64,000 nucleotides of DNA from Piscicola geometra. Its lineage: Eukaryota > Annelida > Clitellata > Hirudinida > Piscicolidae. The translations under genes were made by a program, and so were the position numbers. The stretch covers positions 6,026,759-6,090,758 of the forward strand of contig OX030967.1 of assembly GCA_943735955.1 (NCBI GenBank), read 5' to 3'. This document shows, in pieces, positions 57,780 to 64,000 of this stretch. Positions within the stretch are counted from its first letter, which is position 1. The number at the start of each line of letters is the position of its first letter. Below the pieces are notes generated by a model. The model did no database searches. It was not told the DNA's origin and was given only the letters and a program-made list of their open reading frames with translations.

Positions 57780-60700
57780 CTTGGAGCTAATGTCGAAACT
57801 GTTGGCAAGATTTGTTTCTTTGTTGCCATTGTTGACTTGTTGCCACATACCTTCAATTGATGTCAACATATTTTGTTTGTTACCATTGTTGACCTGTTTC
57901 CACATCACTTCAACTGTTACTCTGTTGTTGCATGGGTTGCTTGAACAAATTCACTGCTGCAGTGTTTTCCAAATAAAGCATTTTTATTTTTCACTGCAGT
58001 GAGATTTTCTTGTTAGAAAAACTTTAGAGATAAAGTCTTCAAAGAAAAGCAGAGGAAAGACTCAGAAGCTGAAACAAAAGCAGAAAAACAAAATTTAGAA
58101 AAGAGTTTTGCCTAAGCGAAAAAATAAAAATATATATCAATTGATCAAAACACTTAAGTACCTGACCACCAAACAAGCAAGTAGATTCAAGTCAACCTGA
58201 CGAGTTCAACTTACTTTTAACTCAAATAACTTCAACTAAATTTAGTTTCAATAAAATTGATTTTTATTAAATTGATTTTTAATTGAATTGATTTTTAATT
58301 AAATGAAGTTTTAATTGAATTGATTTTTTATTAAATTTAGTTTTAATTGAATTGATTTTTAATTAATTTTAGTTTTAATTGAATTGATTTTTTATTAAAT
58401 TTAGTTTCACCTTAACTCAGTTTCAATTAAGAGTCCATTAAAAGGACACAAACTCCAGTTAAATGCCATCAAGAGTGGTTGCTGCAGTGGGGAGGGGGCG
58501 CTTGGTTGCATCTCATCGTCGTCGTCGTCATGGAGATGCCAGTGATTCAGCGGATGTATCTATGAACTTAATTGGTCAGTTAATTGAAATTGCTTAATTA
58601 ATTGAAACTTAAAAGATAATTTAAATTGTACGCTATTCTGAGACGAACTTCACAACCAAAGAATGTGTGAATAATCATTTGAATTGACATAATTTCAAAA
58701 ATAAATATTATTTACAGCCTTAGAATGAAACTACAAAAATAACCTCACAAAACATTAAAAAAACAAACAAGTTTATTAAAAAACGTTCAAAAAGTAAAAT
58801 AATTGAAGGTATTTACCGAGAGTGGCAGAAGGTGTGGTGCAGGGGTGCGTGCGTGCGTGCCGTACTCTGAAGCGGTGCAGTGCTGTGTCTGAGAGCTTGC
58901 TGAGGTGGTTCCAGGGCTGTACCTTGCAATATATCCGAGTGTATGTGGTCATAGTGGGATATCGGGTTATAGTGGACAACACTGAACTATATAATGGAGT
59001 ATAATGGGGTGTAGCGGGGTACATTGAAGCATAAGAAGGTGTTCATGGTATATAAGAATACAGTTGAATATACAGAATATATTTCAGAGTATTTTGGGGT
59101 ACAACTGGAAAAAACGTTGTTTTTAGTTAAAAAGTCTTGAAGATTATTGCTTTTAAACGTTCAAAACAATAACTCGACTTTTCAGTGTGAAATGTTTTTA
59201 CATTTTGAATTTTTAAATTGATTTTTGATGGATTCTTCGTCAACTGTCAACGTGGGAGTGCTCGCAGAGTTAAGAAGTCTTGGGTTGTTGTTGCTGTTGT
59301 TAAGGTGGGATCAGTACGGTGTTGTTGCTGTTTTTAAGTTGGGAGCAGTACGGTGTTGTTGCTGTTGTTAAGTTGGGAGCAGTACGGTGTTGTTGCTGTT
59401 GTTAAGTTGGGAGCAGTACGGTGTTGTTGCGAGTGTTGAAGTGTTGATGTTGTGGAAATGCGAAACAATAAATAGTGTACAACTAAATAAAACCTCAGTT
59501 CTGTCGCAGTTTCGCAATTAAAGTTACTTTTAAAATATTTGAAAAACAGTTTATTTAATAATAAATATATATATTATGTGAATATCATGATTATGATTAC
59601 TTTAACCGAGATAAAAAAAGAAAAGTTATTTGCGTTTATTTAAACTGAGAAATTGATCAGTGGAAACAGTGGCAAGTCCTCCCCGTCTGATCCAGGGTGA
59701 GTTGAAACTGATGCAACCATTTTAAAATTTTTAAATTTTTTATTAAAATAATAAGATAATATATTAAAAGTATTATTATATTAATTATTTATATATCTCT
59801 CTTTATATGATGATTATTTTTATTAATATGCAAACAAAATTTCAGAATAGGATTACAAAATATTTTTCTTTTGAACAAAACGTAAAGTCAAATTAAGAGA
59901 AAAACTCAAGTTGGAGGTGACTTCGGAGTCCCGATGCTCATCACTTTAGTGCCGTTGTGTTCGCCATCAAAAATGAAAAACAATAATTTATTTGTGAAAA
60001 ATAATATTCATGGCTTTGCTTTTCATTTCAAAAGATTTGTTTCCATTTTGCAGCTCATCATTTCGAAATTTTAAATCAAAATTTAAGTAGTTTTCTCGAT
60101 TCGAAAAAACATGAAAAGAATTGAATAGTGAAGAGTTTTCAAAAGTTTGCAGCAAATCAAAAAAATAGTTTTTTGTTTTTTTTTTCAAATGACGGGAGGA
60201 CAAAGCTTAAGAAGCTGTAAATTTGCCGCCAAAAAAACATATGTTTTGCTCATCCAAAGAAGAAAAAAATGAATATGGAAGACTACTACCATCATCTCTC
60301 GTGTAGTTTTGAAATATATAAAAGCAACTTTTTGTGGAAGCAAAGAACAATTAAAGTTTAATTTGCGAGCATTAACTTTAATTAGTGAGCTCGAGATTGA
60401 TGAGTTGCAGAGAGGCAAATGAATGGATGCAAATTAAAAGATGGAAAAATTGGCGCGAAACTAAAAGATGGAAAAGAAGAACAATAAATAGGAAATTAAA
60501 AGTTGAAAACGGAAAGATCAGAATGATTGTGAATAATAGGAAACATTGCAGGCGTCTGAGAGCGAAAAAAATATATAAAAACTAAAAAATGGAAACGTGG
60601 CTGGAAGAAAAATGAGAAAAAATTTCAAAAGTGTGTGAAGGGGTTTGAAGGAGGTGGAAAAAGAAAAAAACATGAAAAAAATGACTCGAGTGTGTATGCT

Positions 60701-61180
60701 GGGGTGAAGGCTAAAAGGAATTTTATTGACGGAGTATTTCTGAGTGTTTTTTCCATATGTGAATAAAACCTATTTAGTTTTCACAATGTTTTTTAATCCA
60801 TCAAAAAAATTGGAAAAAAACAAAAAAATAAATGTCAAACTAAGTAAAAAAAAATAATAGAACTTAAAATAAGAATAATAACAATAATTTAAAAAAAACA
60901 TATTTAACTTTATTATGACACTTTAAAAGCAAAATATTATTATTTAAAAAAAAGCTTCTCACTAAAAATTTAATTACGAAAATGATTGAAATGAAAGCAA
61001 AATTATTAAAAAAAGTAGTTTTGTCGTGCCGCTAATGGTGTTTGGACGGCAGATCGCAGCCCTTAAAACACTTCTTGTTTTGCTCTTTTTAATATTTTTT
61101 AGTTAAATGAAAATACTCTTCATGAAGAATAAGAGTAATAATTCCAAATAATAATAATATTTTTCAATGTTTTTAATTTC
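57780..61180. other. AT-rich spacer between IgSF and CUB genes
   Basis: Degenerate ATTTAGTTTTAATTGAATTG repeat at 58225-58400 and ~38-bp GGGAGCAGTACGGTGTTGTT repeat at 59280-59440. GC-richer patches at 58815-58925, 59660-59697 (ending CCAGG/GTGAGT) and 59905-59970 may be exons but none could be framed. Confidence 0.5.
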
Positions 61181-61183
61181 CAG

Positions 61184-62998
61184 TCATCTTTAAATCCATT
61201 GACAGAGTGCTTGATGAGGAGCGATTATGAAGCTGTCAGGAAGAAAATGATGATGATGGTGATGATGACGATGACGATGCTGATGATGATGATGAAAAAT
61301 GAGACGATGATGCTGGTGGTGGTGATGATGATGATGATTGAGTCAGCTCAATGCGTGAATCCAGGTATGAGGGTGGAAGGTGAAGGGTGGGGGGGGGGTG
61401 AGGGTGTAGGAATGAGGGTGAGAGGATGAGGGTGGGGGGATGAGGGTGGGAGGATGAGGGTGGGGGGATGAGGGTGGGAGGATGAGGGTAGGAGGATGAG
61501 GGTGGGAGGATGAGGGGGGGGGGATGAGGGTGGGAGGAAGAGGGAGGGGATGAGGGTGAAGGGAATAGGGTGGAAAGAATTGAAAGATCAAATAATGATG
61601 GAGGGAAAAGGAAAAAATAAAAAAAATGTAGGAAGGGGGTCTGAAGGGAATGCTTGGCTTTATAGCGGAGAGATGAAGTGGAGGGTGGAGTGGAGGATGG
61701 AGTGGAGGATGGAGTGGAGGATGGAGTGGAGGATGGAGTGGAAGATGGAGTGGAGGATGGAGTGGAGGATGGAGTTCGGAGTTTCATTGAGAGCTGCGTA
61801 AAGGCAATTGAAAGCATTGATGCCTTGATTTGAAAAGCTCTCCAGGCGAATTGGAATGTTAAAGCTCATTAATGCATATTTAACAATAAAATAACAATAA
61901 AACTTCAAAACTTAAACTTAACTATTTCAAAAAACATTTTAAACCAACATAAAACTAATCAAATCTTTTGCAAAACTTTTCAATAAAACGCGCTTAAATT
62001 CGAATTAAAAAAACAAACAATGTGAGTTTTTTTCTAAATTCGTGGAGAGTGGGTGACAGATTGCCAGATGTGTCTCTCTCTGATACGAAAGTAATTCAAA
62101 CTTCCGGATTACAACGAACAGATTGTGTTTGCACGCGTCAAAACTGGCTTATTTGGCAATATGTTCGATTTATTAAAATATAAAAATATATTTGCTCATT
62201 TTGTTGAACATTTAAATGATTAAATAACTTTATAATTAAAATTAATTAAGCAAAATAATTTAATTTTTTGGCAGCTTGTGAGTGCGTCAGATTTACTGAA
62301 GCTAGTTTGACCACCAGCAACAGTCTGAATCAATACAACAACCACAACAACCACAACAACCACAACAACAACTACAACAACTACAACAACCACAACAACC
62401 ACAACTACAACAACTACAACAACTTCAACAACAACCACAACAAAGACTACTACAACAACTACTACCTTAAAGATTCCAATGTTTTTCATCCTCCACACCA
62501 CAACTACACCCAACAACGCGCCAACTTTTTCAACTATCTACGAAGCCAACAACACTCTGACAACAACAACAACCAAAATTTAAACAACAACAACCAGCAC
62601 TCCAACAACGACAACAACCAAAATTCAAACAACAACCATAAATCTTTACATCCCACAAACCACATGAACACAGGGGTTGAAACGGCTTTTCAACACCCAC
62701 ACCATCACATCCCTTCTTCTCTTCCATCTTCTAATTCTTTTCCAGCATCATCATCATTCTTCAACCACCACAACAACTACAACAACAACAACCTACACAA
62801 CAACTACAACAAAAACCAGCACTACAACAACTACAACAACCACAACCACATTCTCACCGGTCACTTCCAGACACCCAACCACCCCCTACCCTATCCACCC
62901 ACCCCCTCCTGTCTCCTATACACCTTCACCACCACCCCAGACAAGATTGTACAAATCGTTTTCAAGCGCTTTGACCTCCCCAACCCTATCGCTTCAGG
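61184..62998 (+). CDS. CUB-domain protein, two exons, partial; large Asn-rich insertion
   Basis: Exon 61184-61364 (acceptor TTTCCAG, donor CCAG/GTATGA) and exon 62275-62998 join in phase 1. The second ends in a CUB signature: LTGHFQTPNHPLPYPP, SCLLYTFTTTPDKIVQIVFK, RFDLP, matching the G-x-[IF]-x-[ST]-P-N-x-P ... Y-P ... C-x-[YW] ... F-x-x-F-[DE]-L pattern. It begins CECVRFTEASLTTSNSLN. Between the two lies about 170 residues of Asn/His/Tyr-rich low complexity from AAC/CAC repeats plus some unique stretches. The first exon would encode a Met-rich run from (ATG)n unless that run is an intron. CUB modules are extracellular interaction domains. The donor at 62999 is weak and the next exon was not found; 63023 is the in-frame stop if unspliced. 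Confidence 0.65.
61375..61775. repeat. GAGGGTGGGAGGATGAG and GGAGTGGAGGAT repeats in CUB-gene intron
   Basis: 61375-61560 15-bp G-rich units starting right after the donor; 61675-61775 12-bp units. 61780-62260 is AT-rich. Confidence 0.9.
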
Positions 62999-62999
62999 G

Positions 63000-64000
63000 T
63001 CAGCCAATTTGAATTCTTTTTGAAAAAATATTTTGTTTTGTGATGGTTTTAAAATGTTTTTTGTTGTTGATAAATTTAATTTAAAAAATTAGATTTGACA
63101 GCTCTATAAATATTTTTTAATTTGAAATGATTTTCTTGATTTAAAAAATCATTAATCAGTTCGTCGAATATGTCAAATTATTTCCGCAATTTCCGCAGCT
63201 TTGAGTTGTGTCAATACTTCATTTAAAATATATTCCTCCTCCTTTTTGAAATTTCTTTTCTCATCGATTTTTCCTGCCAATATTAATCTTCCACCAACCA
63301 CCCACCCTTTTCAACCACTCACCCCTTTCAACCACCCATCTCTTTCAACCACCCACCCTTTTCAACCACCCACCCCTTTCAACCACCCACCCCTTTCAAC
63401 CACCCACCCCTTTCAACCACTAATATCTTTCAATTACCCACCCCTTTCAATTCTCTCCCACCCTTCAAAACAGCGACCCTTCCTCTTTCCCATTCTATCT
63501 GATTATAGAGTTCTATGGATGATGATGATGGTGGTGATGCGGTTGGTGATGATGATGATTGTATCATAACCATCTCCCTCCTTCCATTCCAGATAAAAGG
63601 AATGTGTCATTAAAAGTTGCAAGAAGGCAATTAAAGACTGCACATAATCTGGCAAAAGCATGCTTGCCTCAATAAACAACATTTCAGACATTTTATTTTT
63701 GTAATAAAAAATATAAACATTCAGATTCCATTCACCAAATTTCAAATGCAATACTTTGTATTATATTTATTGTTTATACATATCTCAAAATTATACATAA
63801 TGGCGTTTAGAATTGCTTTCGTTGAAATGCAGATTTATTTGTTGCAAGACAAGACTAAACTAAATTATTTTAGCGCATTCAGACTGTGTGTGCTTTGAAA
63901 GTTTGTTTTGAATTAAAGAGTGTCTATCGCTTCATTAGCGAAACATTGCTTTTAAATTATTTACTTCGTCTCAAACTATCATATTGTAATATAATCAAAT
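63000..64000. other. AT-rich right end with 17-bp repeat at 63295-63450
   Basis: CAACCACCCACCCCTTT units, then a short GAT patch near 63520-63560. No exon supported. Confidence 0.6.

Noticed and set aside
58815..58925. GC-richer patch, Cys-rich on plus, alternative minus frame with GTAAAT donor
   Set aside because: Ambiguous strand and no phase partner.
59660..59697. 38-nt possible exon ending CCAGG/GTGAGT
   Set aside because: Its exit phase does not match the next confident exon at 61184; too short to stand alone.

Overview
The window comes from an animal nuclear genome. The genes recognised are VPS13 (A/C type), PXMP4/PMP24, an immunoglobulin-superfamily protein and a CUB-domain protein. 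All are split by GT-AG introns, and unique sequence between genes is AT-rich. I cannot place the animal more precisely. The most striking property is the density of tandem repeats: (GAT)n, (GGAT)n, (CA)n and dozens of 9-45 bp minisatellites fill introns and spacers. Most long open frames here are frames through such repeats. The real genes appear only when short exons are joined by splice sites and codon phase.

Layout: 120-8779 (-) holds 25 phase-consistent exons for about the first 809 residues of VPS13, running off the left edge. At 9024-10760 (-) lies an intronless 578-codon gene of unknown family; its poly(A) signal is only about 150 bp upstream of the VPS13 start codon. At 11006-12050 (+) is a complete four-exon PXMP4 gene, head-to-head with the intronless gene. 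At 12261-17709 (-) are the 3' exons of an unrecognised gene with a Cys-rich C-terminus; two of its introns are filled by a 24-bp and an 11-bp minisatellite. From about 18 to 27 kb I see mostly repeats and AT-rich sequence. From 27092 to about 57.8 kb (+) there is a large IgSF gene with short exons spread through about 30 kb of satellites, including a 4.9-kb array at 44755-49690. At 61184-62998 (+) is part of a CUB-domain gene.

Four themes deserve attention. (1) Tandem duplications cross exon/5' splice-site junctions, so that a minisatellite carries about 28 copies of a splice donor, and a 194-bp duplication copies the end of a VPS13 exon. (2) Repeats supply splice-site context or whole introns. 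(3) Long Asn/Ser-rich low-complexity segments sit in frame inside an Ig domain and inside a CUB domain. (4) Several exons are flanked by complementary (ATC)n and (GAT)n tracts. The proteins have unrelated jobs: lipid transfer at membrane contacts (VPS13), peroxisomal membrane (PXMP4) and cell surface or extracellular (IgSF, CUB). I see no pathway linking them.
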